Source: Azospirillum humicireducens
Lineage (GTDB): Bacteria > Pseudomonadota > Alphaproteobacteria > Azospirillales > Azospirillaceae
NCBI RefSeq assembly: GCF_001639105.2
Contig: NZ_CP028905.1
Span: forward strand, 22,433 to 86,432
Length of the DNA stretch: 64,000 nt
Direction: 5' to 3'
How positions within the stretch are numbered: position 1 is the first letter of the stretch; every line of letters begins with the position of its first letter. The notes beneath the pieces were generated by a model. The model searched no databases, was not told the origin of the DNA, and worked only from the letters and a program-made list of their open reading frames with translations. The position numbers and the translations under genes are program-made. Below are positions 38,155 to 46,344 of this stretch, in pieces.

Positions 38155-40593
38155 TCAGAGGCGCGCATCGGCGCCCATCAGGGCGAAAGGGGCCCAGTAG
38201 AAGGGATGGGGGAAACGCTGCCGGACCGCTGTCTGGCCGGCTTGCAAGGCCTCCTGTGCCGAGGCGCCGGATTTCAGGCGGCTGTAGAAGGTCTGCATCA
38301 GAAGTGCGGTCGATTCGTCGGCAACGTTCCAATAGGTGGCGACGACCCCCCCTACCCCGGAGAACATGAAGCCCCGCACCAGCCCGATCAGGTCGTCGCC
38401 CGGCGACACGTCGCTGAGACCGGTCTGGCAGGCGCTGAGCACCGCCAGTGCCGAGTCCAGCCGCATGCTGTAGAGGTCCCCGACCGTCAGGTCGCCAGAG
38501 TTGTCGCCGGACGGGCTGAACAGCAGGCGCGAGGACAGCGGATCGGCCGGCTGGAACAGGCCGTGTGCGGCGATGTGGATGAAGGCCTTGCCCTGTGCTG
38601 CGCTGCGGAATTGGCCAAGCGTGGCCTGGCTGCGCAGGAACAGGTCCGATTTTGGATAGATGTGCGCGATCGCCTGCGCCTCCGCCTCGGCCCCTGGCAG
38701 GTCGAGGCCTGCCTCGCGCCGGGCGGGATTGCCGAATATCGCACCGCGGCGGTCGGCGGTGCCTACCATCATGGCAGGCCGGGACCGCGTTGCGATCAGC
38801 GCGCTGAGGCTGGGCGCCATCCGGATCGCGCGTTGGGTGACCAGCGGACCGCCTGCACCGTCGATGGCGGCGAACGGGATGTAATGGAGCGGACCGTGCG
38901 GGATGATCAGCAGCTTCTGCCCTGACGCGGCCGTCAGCACCGGCGCCAGCACTGCGTCGCCCAGGGCGCGCGCGGCGGCTGAATAGCCGGTACTTGCCGG
39001 ATCCGACAGCTGCTTGAGGAACTGCAGCACCAGCTTGCGGACCGGCGGCGTCCCCAGATCGACCGTGCGCGCCGTTCCGGCGGACAGGACGAAAGCGTAC
39101 CAGTGATCGCCGACATTGTAATAGACGACGCCGGCCTCACCCGGCTGCAGGACCGCCGTCAGCTCTGCGAAGCGGAAGGGAACGGCACTCACCAGGGGGG
39201 CCAAGCTGGGCGACCGGCTGCGGATGCGGCCGTTGGCGGCGCGGATCGCCGACAGGGCAGCATCCGCGCCGCCGCTGTCCGCACCACCGCCGTCACCGCG
39301 CAGGGCGACCGTCGAGAAGGAGGCCTGCGCTTCGTCGAGCTGGGCGAGCAGCTGGCGTGCCTCGCCGACCGGCAGATCGTCCGGCGCGAAGTCGCGCCGG
39401 CTGGACAGCATGTCGACCAGGACACGGCTCTTGGCGCGCTCCACAACCTCCAGCGCCTGTTCCTGCCGCCCCTGGCGGAGCAGTCCGTCGACAAGGTCGC
39501 CGTAGAGCTGCTGCTTGTCGAGGGCGAAGGCGATGCGGCCGTTTTCGCTGAGAATGGTCGCGCGCGACTGTTCCACCACCTCGGCGGCGGAGTGGAGCAG
39601 CGACAGGGCGCCGTCCCGGTCGCCGGCTTGCTGGCGCAGACGGCCGAGCCGGTACATCGCCGCCCAATGGACGTCGCGGTAGGCCGGCAGATCGGGGAAG
39701 GCCAGCAGCCGGTTCAGCCGGTCGACCGCCATGGCGGTCCGGCCGGTTTCGGCCATGCATTGCGCCGCCAGCATCTCCACATAGACATTGGCGGCCGGCG
39801 CGAAGGAGAAGCCGCCGAACCAGCCATAGCTGAAATCGTCGAAGACATCGAGGCGGAACGGGGCCTTGTTCTTGGATGGGCCGGCGTCCGCGCGTTCGGA
39901 CAGGGCGGTCAGGCCGTAGTCGGCGAGCAGCCGCCGTTCCGGATCCTCCAGCAGCCGCAGGGACTGCCCGCAGTCGCCGGCCGCGGCGTAGAGCGAGGCC
40001 GCGTAGAAGACGGGGCGTGGCTTGAACTGTTTGCCCAGCAGCGCCGCGGCGTCGCGGGCCTCCGCGGTCTTGCCGAGCCGGGCCTGGGCGAGCGCGCGCA
40101 CGTAACGGGCGCCCTCGCTCTGGTTGCCCTCCAGTTCGGCGACGGCGTCGCCATAGCGCTGCTGGGCCAGGGCGAACAGGGCGCGCCTGCCGCGCACCTT
40201 GCCGATCAGGGCGGCGTCGCCGTTCCGCGCCGCGCGCACGGCCAGCGTCTCGTTGCAGAGCTGCGCCCTGCCGAAATCCTGCAGCTTCAGCCGTACGTCG
40301 CAGAGCAGCGACAACTGCCCGTCGCTGAGCCGGTCGGCCGGCACCTGGTCATAGCGCTCGCGCAGCGCCGTCAGGCGGCCGTCGCGCAGATCCGCCAGGT
40401 CGCCGTCCGACAGGTTGGCGGAGGCCTTAAGCTCGGACTGGCTGGCGACGTAGTTCACCGCCATGACGCCGCCGCCGCAGCCCGACAGCGTCGCTCCCAG
40501 AAGGCCGAGCAGAGAGCCCAGCAGCGTGAGCCGGCGAAAGAGCGGCGTCCCCCGCCCGGCGGGCCTGGAGGCGAAAAGGGTGACGGGCGTCAT
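38155..40593 (-). CDS. CHAT-domain TPR lipoprotein (caspase-like peptidase)
   Basis: An 812-residue protein. The N-terminus is a signal with a lipobox: a hydrophobic run (LGSLLGLLGATLSGC) ends in LSGC at about residue 39, so it should be lipidated and held at the outer or inner membrane facing the periplasm. Residues 60-430 are helical TPR-like repeats. The C-terminal CHAT domain has the caspase-type dyad: His677 in FIHIAAHG and Cys722 in AVLSACQTG. Both catalytic residues are present, so it may be an active protease. The start at 40593 has AGGAG upstream. It follows an outer-membrane barrel gene by 92 bases containing a hairpin. CHAT proteins often neighbour surface-protein secretion genes; the substrate is unknown. 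Confidence 0.88.
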   Translation of the reverse strand: MTPVTLFASRPAGRGTPLFRRLTLLGSLLGLLGATLSGCGGGVMAVNYVASQSELKASANLSDGDLADLRDGRLTALRERYDQVPADRLSDGQLSLLCDVRLKLQDFGRAQLCNETLAVRAARNGDAALIGKVRGRRALFALAQQRYGDAVAELEGNQSEGARYVRALAQARLGKTAEARDAAALLGKQFKPRPVFYAASLYAAAGDCGQSLRLLEDPERRLLADYGLTALSERADAGPSKNKAPFRLDVFDDFSYGWFGGFSFAPAANVYVEMLAAQCMAETGRTAMAVDRLNRLLAFPDLPAYRDVHWAAMYRLGRLRQQAGDRDGALSLLHSAAEVVEQSRATILSENGRIAFALDKQQLYGDLVDGLLRQGRQEQALEVVERAKSRVLVDMLSSRRDFAPDDLPVGEARQLLAQLDEAQASFSTVALRGDGGGADSGGADAALSAIRAANGRIRSRSPSLAPLVSAVPFRFAELTAVLQPGEAGVVYYNVGDHWYAFVLSAGTARTVDLGTPPVRKLVLQFLKQLSDPASTGYSAAARALGDAVLAPVLTAASGQKLLIIPHGPLHYIPFAAIDGAGGPLVTQRAIRMAPSLSALIATRSRPAMMVGTADRRGAIFGNPARREAGLDLPGAEAEAQAIAHIYPKSDLFLRSQATLGQFRSAAQGKAFIHIAAHGLFQPADPLSSRLLFSPSGDNSGDLTVGDLYSMRLDSALAVLSACQTGLSDVSPGDDLIGLVRGFMFSGVGGVVATYWNVADESTALLMQTFYSRLKSGASAQEALQAGQTAVRQRFPHPFYWAPFALMGADARL

Positions 40594-40638
40594 GGCTGCG
40601 CTCCTGCGGCCGTTCCGGATGGGACCAGGTCGGAAAGC

Positions 40639-40671
40639 CCCCGCGGGCCGGTGCTGCGGCGGCCCGCGGGG
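40639..40671 (-). terminator. Strong hairpin between the barrel gene and the CHAT gene
   Basis: CCCCGCGGGCCG (40639-40650) and CGGCCCGCGGGG (40660-40671) form a 12-bp perfect GC stem with a nine-base loop. Read on the minus strand it follows the barrel gene stop and is followed by CTTTCC. It could end or attenuate transcription before the CHAT gene. Confidence 0.6.
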
Positions 40672-40685
40672 ATGCCGGCTCCGCG

Positions 40686-41969
40686 TCAGAAGCGGTAGCC
40701 GAAATTGGCCTTCAGGGCGTTGTAGTCCTTGCCGTGGGTGTAGCTGATGCCCAGGCGGAAGGAGTCCCAGGACTGGCCGTCCATGGTCGGGCGGGTTCCG
40801 AACAGCAGGCCGACCTCGTCGTAATGCTGCACATACAGCTTGTCACCGAACATGTGGGTGTCGGTGACATAGGCCTGCCAGGAGGTCGGCCGGTCGAACA
40901 TCGTGAAGCCCAGCGGCCCTTCGACGCTGACGCCGTTCTTCAGCGCGGTGTTCTGCAGATCGTAGTCGATGCTGACGTCGCCGATATGGAGCTTCTGCGA
41001 CCGGTAATAGCCGACGCCGTTGCCGATCGTGACCTTCAGGTCGCCGGTGTAGATGTTGTAGACGCTGGTCAGGTCGCCCGAATACAGAAGCGCCCCGGCG
41101 CCGAGGTCCAGCGAACCGGTCGCACCGACGCGGGCGGAGGGGACCAGGTACCAGTTCTCCGCAACCGGGAAGCGGAAGCCGAGACCGAGCGAAGCCTGGC
41201 CGGAATTGGCACCTTCGGTGCGGACATAGGTGATCGGCAGGTCGAGGGTGATGGCGTAGCGCGGATCGCTGAAATAGTACGAGTACTTGATCGGGATCGT
41301 GGCGATCTGGCTGGTGTAGCCGCCGGACCGCGCGATGCCGACGTCCCCGCCCACCGTGGCGAGGTTGGGCACGGCCACGAAGCCGCCCTTGCCGTCCTGC
41401 GTGCCCGTGGGATCGCCCAGCGTGCCGAAGCCGGTGGCGTTGCCGAAGGTCTGTTCGCTCATGCGGCTCTGAAGGCTGGCCGGGTTGCCGGCCACCGGAT
41501 CGACCGGCGAGTTGGCGACCAGCGACTTCAGCATCTCGGTCAGGAGGCTGGATCCCTTACCCTTGAGGAAGTCCAGCAGCTGGTCCTGGCTCTGGTCGCG
41601 GGTCGCCCCCTGGAAGGTGAGGTCGATGCCCGCCGACGGCACCTGGAAGCGCAGCGCGGTGGAGTTGAGCGCGTAGGACGCCGTCGCCGGAAGACCGCGG
41701 ACGTTCAACGTCACGTTGGCGGCCGATACGCTGGTGTAGTTGCTGAACACCGAGCGCAATCCGGAATTGTCGAGCCTGTTTGCCAGATCCTCGATGGCGT
41801 TGAACGACGCCGAGCCGCTCTGTGAGACGCCGTTGGCGCTGGTGACCGTGCCGCTCAACTGGAACAGCTCCGCCGCCCCCGCCGGCACGCTGTTGCCGAG
41901 CATTCCTGCGGCAATCACAATTCCCGAACTGACCGCAACCTTGACACACGTCGACGAAAGACCCCCCAT
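40686..41969 (-). CDS. Outer-membrane beta-barrel protein
   Basis: A 427-residue protein with a signal peptide (KVAVSSGIVIAAGMLGNSV then PAGAAE, cleavage after AGA-A near residue 33). The C-terminal 230 residues alternate polar and hydrophobic positions in about twelve strands (for example YAITLDLPITYVRTE, WYLVPSARVGATGSLDLG). The protein ends in FGYRF, the aromatic C-terminus recognised by the BAM complex. The N-terminal 180 residues are soluble (DQSQDQLLDFLKGKGSSLLT). I use the ATG at 41969, with GGGGGAG eight bases upstream; a GTG at 41978 is possible. It is not recognisably a TpsB or TolC. It may partner the CHAT lipoprotein encoded next. Confidence 0.8.
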   Translation of the reverse strand: MGGLSSTCVKVAVSSGIVIAAGMLGNSVPAGAAELFQLSGTVTSANGVSQSGSASFNAIEDLANRLDNSGLRSVFSNYTSVSAANVTLNVRGLPATASYALNSTALRFQVPSAGIDLTFQGATRDQSQDQLLDFLKGKGSSLLTEMLKSLVANSPVDPVAGNPASLQSRMSEQTFGNATGFGTLGDPTGTQDGKGGFVAVPNLATVGGDVGIARSGGYTSQIATIPIKYSYYFSDPRYAITLDLPITYVRTEGANSGQASLGLGFRFPVAENWYLVPSARVGATGSLDLGAGALLYSGDLTSVYNIYTGDLKVTIGNGVGYYRSQKLHIGDVSIDYDLQNTALKNGVSVEGPLGFTMFDRPTSWQAYVTDTHMFGDKLYVQHYDEVGLLFGTRPTMDGQSWDSFRLGISYTHGKDYNALKANFGYRF

Positions 41970-42642
41970 CTTCCCCACTCCCCCAGCCTATTCAATGATA
42001 AGGACCTGTACTTAAGCAATATGCCTGATGGCAATTGAAATTTGTTTGGTGATACCGCATGAAGGTAGCAAAAGCCGATGCCGGCGGGTTGCGGTCTCCG
42101 ATCGCACAACGCGGACAGAGGCCGGGACTGACGTGATGGAAGACGCCGGCGATCGTGCGGCGGACACGATCGCGGAATGTCCCCGGCTCTCGGCGGCATC
42201 ACCCCGGACCAGGCGGAGCTTCGAGCCGTTCTAAACCGGCGTCCTTTCTGCCGGGGAAAGGTCATTCTCGCAGATAACCGCCGAGGCAGCGCCCATTGCC
42301 CGCACTGTGGCGCTGTCAGCCGCGTGGTTCACAGCCGGTACCGACGATCTCCTGCCGACCTCCCGGCCTTTGGGCATGAGCTCCGTGTTGCCTTGCTGGT
42401 CCGGCGGTTCCATTGCCGGCAAGCGATGCCCCAAACGCACGTTTGCCGAGCGTTCTGCAGGCGCTGTCACGCCTCACGCCCGATGTGCCCGGCGGCCTCC
42501 CGGTGATGCGGTCCGGCAGGATCGCCGGCCCCGCCGCGGCGGCGGCCATCAACTCGGTTGATGCGCCTATCCGGTGACGATAGGGTGCGCGCCGAACTGG
42601 CCTGCCGCGATCTTGCGCGGAAGCCGCACAGCACGGACCGTC
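41970..42642. other. Intergenic region with an insertion-sequence remnant
   Basis: The first 250 bases are noncoding and should contain the promoter of the outer-membrane barrel gene (minus). The rest holds the decayed ISL3 transposase listed separately. It ends just upstream of the TPR transferase start at 42643. Confidence 0.6.
42231..42590 (+). pseudogene. ISL3-family transposase remnant, truncated and frameshifted
   Basis: The frame through 42231-42420 encodes CPHCGAVSRVVHSRYRRSPA followed by DLPAFGHELRVALLVRRFHC. That is the zinc-finger and helix-turn-helix start of ISL3 transposases. The family then needs a second Cys and an FAER motif, and these appear in the next frame: KRCPKRTFAERSAG then VTPHARCARR (42415-42490). 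So one base was gained or two lost near 42418. Fragments such as MRLSGDDRV further on suggest continued decay. No catalytic domain and no inverted repeats are recognisable. Confidence 0.75.
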
Positions 42643-44592
42643 ATGACCACCGTCGCCGAAGCATTGCAGATCGCCGTCGGCCTCTACCGCGCCGGCCGCC
42701 TGGACGAGGCGCGCGCGCTGTATCTGCGCATCCTGGAGGCCGATCCGCGCAACGCCGCCGCCCTGCATCTGCTGGGGCTGGCCGAACGCCGGCAGGGACA
42801 CCGCGACAAGGCGCTGGAGCTGATCCGTGCGGCACTCGACATCGCGCCGGACATGGCCGACGCCTGCTGCAACCTAGCCGGCATCCTGTCCGATCTGGGC
42901 CGGGTTGACGAGGCGGCCGCGGCACAACGGCGCGCCCTGGCGATCGACCCGGCGCTGGAGGCGGCGCATCACGGATTGGCCTCCCTGCTGTGCAGTCGCG
43001 GCGGCCCGCGCGACTGGTCGGTTTCGGCAGCCTCCTTCCGCCGCGTGCTGCGTCTCAGCCCCCAGCGCGCCGACGTCCACCATGACCTGGGCATCGCCCT
43101 GCGCCAGGGCGGGGCGGTCGACGCCGGCGCCCTGGTCCTCGCCATGGACAGCCAGCGGGCGGCGCTCACACTCCGGCCGGACTTCGCCGCCGCCCACATG
43201 AACCTCGGCAACCTGCTGGTCGAGCTCGGCCGGCTGGACGAGGCGCTTGTCTGTTTCCGCCGCTCGCTCGCCATCGAGCCGGAGCAGGGCGGCGCCCTCT
43301 ACAACCAGGGCAACGCCCAGCATGCCGCAGGCCTGGCCGAGGCGGCGGTAAACAGCTATGTCCACGCGGCGCGCGCCGGCGTCACTTTGTCGCTGACCCG
43401 GCTGGCCGACGTGCTGACCGGGCTGGGGCGCGAGGGCGAGGCGGAGCAGGTGCTGCGGCTGGCCCTGACCAGTCCGGGCAGCGACGTGGCGGGCGCCATC
43501 GACATGCTGTCGGCCATGCTGGCGCGCCAGGGGCGGTACGAGGAGGCGCGGCGCTTCTTCGCCGACTACCGCTATCCCCATGCCGCCGATCCCAACGCCT
43601 TCCGCATCGAATGCCTGACCGCCATCGCCGAAAGCTGGCTGGCGGCCGGCGAGGTCGACCGGGCGGTGGAGGTTCTGGCCCGCGTCCACGGCCATGGCAG
43701 CCGCTTCTTCACCGTGAAGTCGATCGCCGGTCTGCAACAGGTCCTGGCCCGGCAGGGCCGGCGGCTGGAACGGCCGGCCAACCCCGATCCCGCCGCGCCG
43801 CGCATCTGCTCCTCCACGCTGGCGACCCACGGGCGCTTCGCCCACAATGTGCTGGAATATGTGCTGCTGCGGATCTACGCCGAGAAATTCGGCTACCGCC
43901 TGGAGACGCCGGACTGGGTCGGCGGCTATTATTTCGACCTTGACGACCCCCGGCCCTCGGGCGGGCTGAAGCCGATGCATTTCGCCCGGCGCATCCTGAA
44001 CGATCTGGTGACCGGCCGCCGCGACGATCCGCGTCCGGACGTCGACATCCTCTCGCCGCTGTTCCTGTTCGAGCATCGCGAGGAATGGCGGGAGCGGGTG
44101 CAGTCCTGGCTGCGGCCGCGCCCCGAATGGCTGCCCCATGTCGATCCGGTGATGCAGGCCCTGAAGGCCCGCGGCAACACGGTGGTGGCGCTGCACATCC
44201 GCCGCGGCGACTTCGTCTGGTTCCGCTACACCATCACCGAGACCTCCTGGTACGTCGACTGGCTGAAGGCGCTGTGGCCGACGCTGGACCGGCCGGTGCT
44301 CTACATCGCCACCGACGATCCGGCGACCATCGCCGACTTTGCGGAGTTCGCGCCGGTCTCGCTCGACGATCTGGCGAAGGATGGATCGGTCCAGCCCTGG
44401 ACGGGGCTGGAGTTCCTGCAGGATTTCCACGCGCTGATGAACGCCGACGTGCTGGGTGTCAGCGCCCACAGCGGCTACAGCCAGCTGGCGGCCCTCCTGA
44501 ACCGCAACGCCCGCCTGTTCGTCGAGCCGGATGCGGCGGCGCAGCGGATCAGGCCCTATTCCCCCTGGACGAGCGTGTCCGGCACCCCTTAA
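42643..44592 (+). CDS. TPR protein with a fucosyltransferase-like (GT11-type) C-terminal domain
   Basis: A 649-residue protein. About ten TPR units fill residues 1-400 (for example AAHMNLGNLLVELGRLDEAL). The C-terminal 240 residues contain VVALHIRRGDFVWF near residue 520, matching the H-x-R-R-x-D motif by which alpha-1,2/1,6-fucosyltransferases bind GDP-fucose. DVLGVSAHSGYSQLAALLN follows, like the family's final conserved segment. GDP-fucose would be available from gmd (36.4 kb) and the fucose synthase (51.4 kb). The TPR part suggests a protein acceptor. The ATG at 42643 is set by the first TPR. The gene follows an IS remnant directly, so its promoter may have been altered. Confidence 0.82.
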   Translation: MTTVAEALQIAVGLYRAGRLDEARALYLRILEADPRNAAALHLLGLAERRQGHRDKALELIRAALDIAPDMADACCNLAGILSDLGRVDEAAAAQRRALAIDPALEAAHHGLASLLCSRGGPRDWSVSAASFRRVLRLSPQRADVHHDLGIALRQGGAVDAGALVLAMDSQRAALTLRPDFAAAHMNLGNLLVELGRLDEALVCFRRSLAIEPEQGGALYNQGNAQHAAGLAEAAVNSYVHAARAGVTLSLTRLADVLTGLGREGEAEQVLRLALTSPGSDVAGAIDMLSAMLARQGRYEEARRFFADYRYPHAADPNAFRIECLTAIAESWLAAGEVDRAVEVLARVHGHGSRFFTVKSIAGLQQVLARQGRRLERPANPDPAAPRICSSTLATHGRFAHNVLEYVLLRIYAEKFGYRLETPDWVGGYYFDLDDPRPSGGLKPMHFARRILNDLVTGRRDDPRPDVDILSPLFLFEHREEWRERVQSWLRPRPEWLPHVDPVMQALKARGNTVVALHIRRGDFVWFRYTITETSWYVDWLKALWPTLDRPVLYIATDDPATIADFAEFAPVSLDDLAKDGSVQPWTGLEFLQDFHALMNADVLGVSAHSGYSQLAALLNRNARLFVEPDAAAQRIRPYSPWTSVSGTP

Positions 44593-44647
44593 GACCACCC
44601 CCATCACGACCAGAGCGACGCCCTCAGCAGGGCGGGAGGGCAGCCCC

Positions 44648-45406
44648 ATGGATCTCGCGACCAAGGAATTCTACGACGACTTCTGGCCCCGTTTCGTGCC
44701 GATCTACGACGAGACCAAGAAGTACATGCTGGAGACGCTGACCGAGCGGCAGATCGGCCGGGCGCTCGATGCCGGCTGCGGCCACGGCATCTGCTCCGTC
44801 ATCCTGTCGGAAATGGCCGAACAGGTGGTGTCGGTCGACGTGTCGTCGGACAGCCTCGCCACCGCGCGCCAGCAGGCCCAGCGCTTCGGCCGCGACAACA
44901 TCGAGTTCCACCACCAGGATCTGCAGGAACTGGACACCAACCTCGGCCCGTTCGATCTGGTCTGGTGCTGGGGTGTGGCGATGATGGCGCCCGATCCGAT
45001 GAAGGTGATGCACAACCTGATGGCCGTCACCAAGCCGGGCGGCACCGTCTATCTTGGCCTCTATCTGAAGACCTGGCTGTCGCCGGTGCATGAGGGCGTG
45101 CGCCATTTCTGCCGCGCCTACATGGACACGCCGGCCCGGCGCAAGCTCGTCGGCGGCTTCTTCACCGGCCTGACCAAGGTCGCCTGCGCCCTGAAGGGGC
45201 AGGAGATCAACCGCCGGGCCGACAACGTGTCGATCCAGGCCCAGGTCGAGGACTGGTATTACCCGCCCTACAAGACCTTCTATTCGATCGAGGAGATCGT
45301 CGCTCTGTTCGAGCGCAACGGCTTCAAGGCGGAGTGCATCCAGGACCGGCTGGGCCGGATGAAGAGCGCCACGATCTTCGTGATCCGGGCGACGAAGAAT
45401 GGCTGA
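44648..45406 (+). CDS. SAM-dependent methyltransferase
   Basis: A 252-residue class I methyltransferase. ALDAGCGHGICSVIL (motif I, near residues 40-54) is followed by VVSVDVSSDSL (motif II), FDLVWCWGVAMMAPDP (motif IV) and LMAVTKPGGTVYLGLYL (post-motif). The ATG at 44648 is preceded by a GGGAGGG ribosome site. The stop overlaps the start of the next methyltransferase gene by eight bases, so both are coupled, and they follow the TPR-fucosyltransferase-like gene by 55 bases. The likely substrate is a sugar or lipid in the surface glycan pathway; nothing in the sequence decides this. Confidence 0.87.
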   Translation: MDLATKEFYDDFWPRFVPIYDETKKYMLETLTERQIGRALDAGCGHGICSVILSEMAEQVVSVDVSSDSLATARQQAQRFGRDNIEFHHQDLQELDTNLGPFDLVWCWGVAMMAPDPMKVMHNLMAVTKPGGTVYLGLYLKTWLSPVHEGVRHFCRAYMDTPARRKLVGGFFTGLTKVACALKGQEINRRADNVSIQAQVEDWYYPPYKTFYSIEEIVALFERNGFKAECIQDRLGRMKSATIFVIRATKNG

Positions 45407-46319
45407 GGCGGCGGCGGGACAGGAGAGCAGCATCGCTCCCCCCGACTGGGCGGAGCTGGGCCGGCTGCTGTCCCGCGGCTACATCGACAGCGGCTTCATC
45501 GGCGGCGTCACCCGCGTGCCGGTGGAGGACGTCGTGCGCGACATGCTGTCGGAGGCGCGCGCCGACGAGCAGGTGGCGGAGCTGCGGCGAACCGCCGCAG
45601 CCGCCGGCGTCGATGCCGACAAGGCCCGCATCCTGGAGGTCGGGTCCGGCTGCGGCATGACCGTGGTGCGCGGGCGCACGGCGCATGGGCTCGACATCCA
45701 CGGTATCGAGCCCAGCATGGGCGAATACAGCTCGACGCTGGACGTCTGCCGCCGGCTGATCGGCCATTACGGCCTGCCGGCCGACGCGGTGCGGGACGCC
45801 ACCGGCGAGGCGATCCCCTTCGCCGACGCCAGTTTCGACATCGTCTATTCCTCCAACGTGCTGGAGCATGTCGGCGACCCGGCGGCGGTGCTGGACGAGG
45901 CGCTGCGCGTGCTGAAGCCGGGCGGGCTGCTGCTGATCGTCGTGCCCAACTACGGCTCCTGGTGGGAGGGGCATTACGGCATCCTGTGGCTGCCGCGGAT
46001 GCCGGCCGGACTGGCCAAGCTCTATGTCCGGCTGTTCGGGCGCGATCCGTCCTATGTCGATACCCTCAACCTGATCGACCGCCCCTGGTTCGACCGCTGG
46101 CTCGGCCGTCATCCCGGCCGGCTGGAGGTGCTGGACTGGGGCTGGGGCGTGTTCGAGCAGCGCCTGCGCACGCTGGGCTTCGGCGACTGGGCGGCGCTGT
46201 CGGTCGCCAAGCGCATCGTCACCTTCGTCCACCGCTCCGGCCTGCTGGAGCCGGCGATCTGGCTCGCCCGGCGCCTGCATTGGGAAACCCCCATCATCTT
46301 CGCGGCTCGCAAGCGCTGA
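45399..46319 (+). CDS. SAM-dependent methyltransferase (type 11)
   Basis: A 306-residue methyltransferase with an N-terminal helical extension of about 75 residues. The core has ARILEVGSGCGMTVVRG (motif I), IHGIEPS (motif II), FDIVYSSNVLEHVGDP (motif IV) and ALRVLKPGGLLLIVVPNYG. A C-terminal hydrophobic stretch (LLEPAIWLARRLHW) may contact membrane. Its start codon lies inside the last codons of the preceding methyltransferase gene. Convergent with the TPR-GT9 gene whose stop is at 46345. Confidence 0.87.
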   Translation: MAEAAAGQESSIAPPDWAELGRLLSRGYIDSGFIGGVTRVPVEDVVRDMLSEARADEQVAELRRTAAAAGVDADKARILEVGSGCGMTVVRGRTAHGLDIHGIEPSMGEYSSTLDVCRRLIGHYGLPADAVRDATGEAIPFADASFDIVYSSNVLEHVGDPAAVLDEALRVLKPGGLLLIVVPNYGSWWEGHYGILWLPRMPAGLAKLYVRLFGRDPSYVDTLNLIDRPWFDRWLGRHPGRLEVLDWGWGVFEQRLRTLGFGDWAALSVAKRIVTFVHRSGLLEPAIWLARRLHWETPIIFAARKR

Positions 46320-46344
46320 ACGGGGGCGGGCGCCCTCCGTGCCC

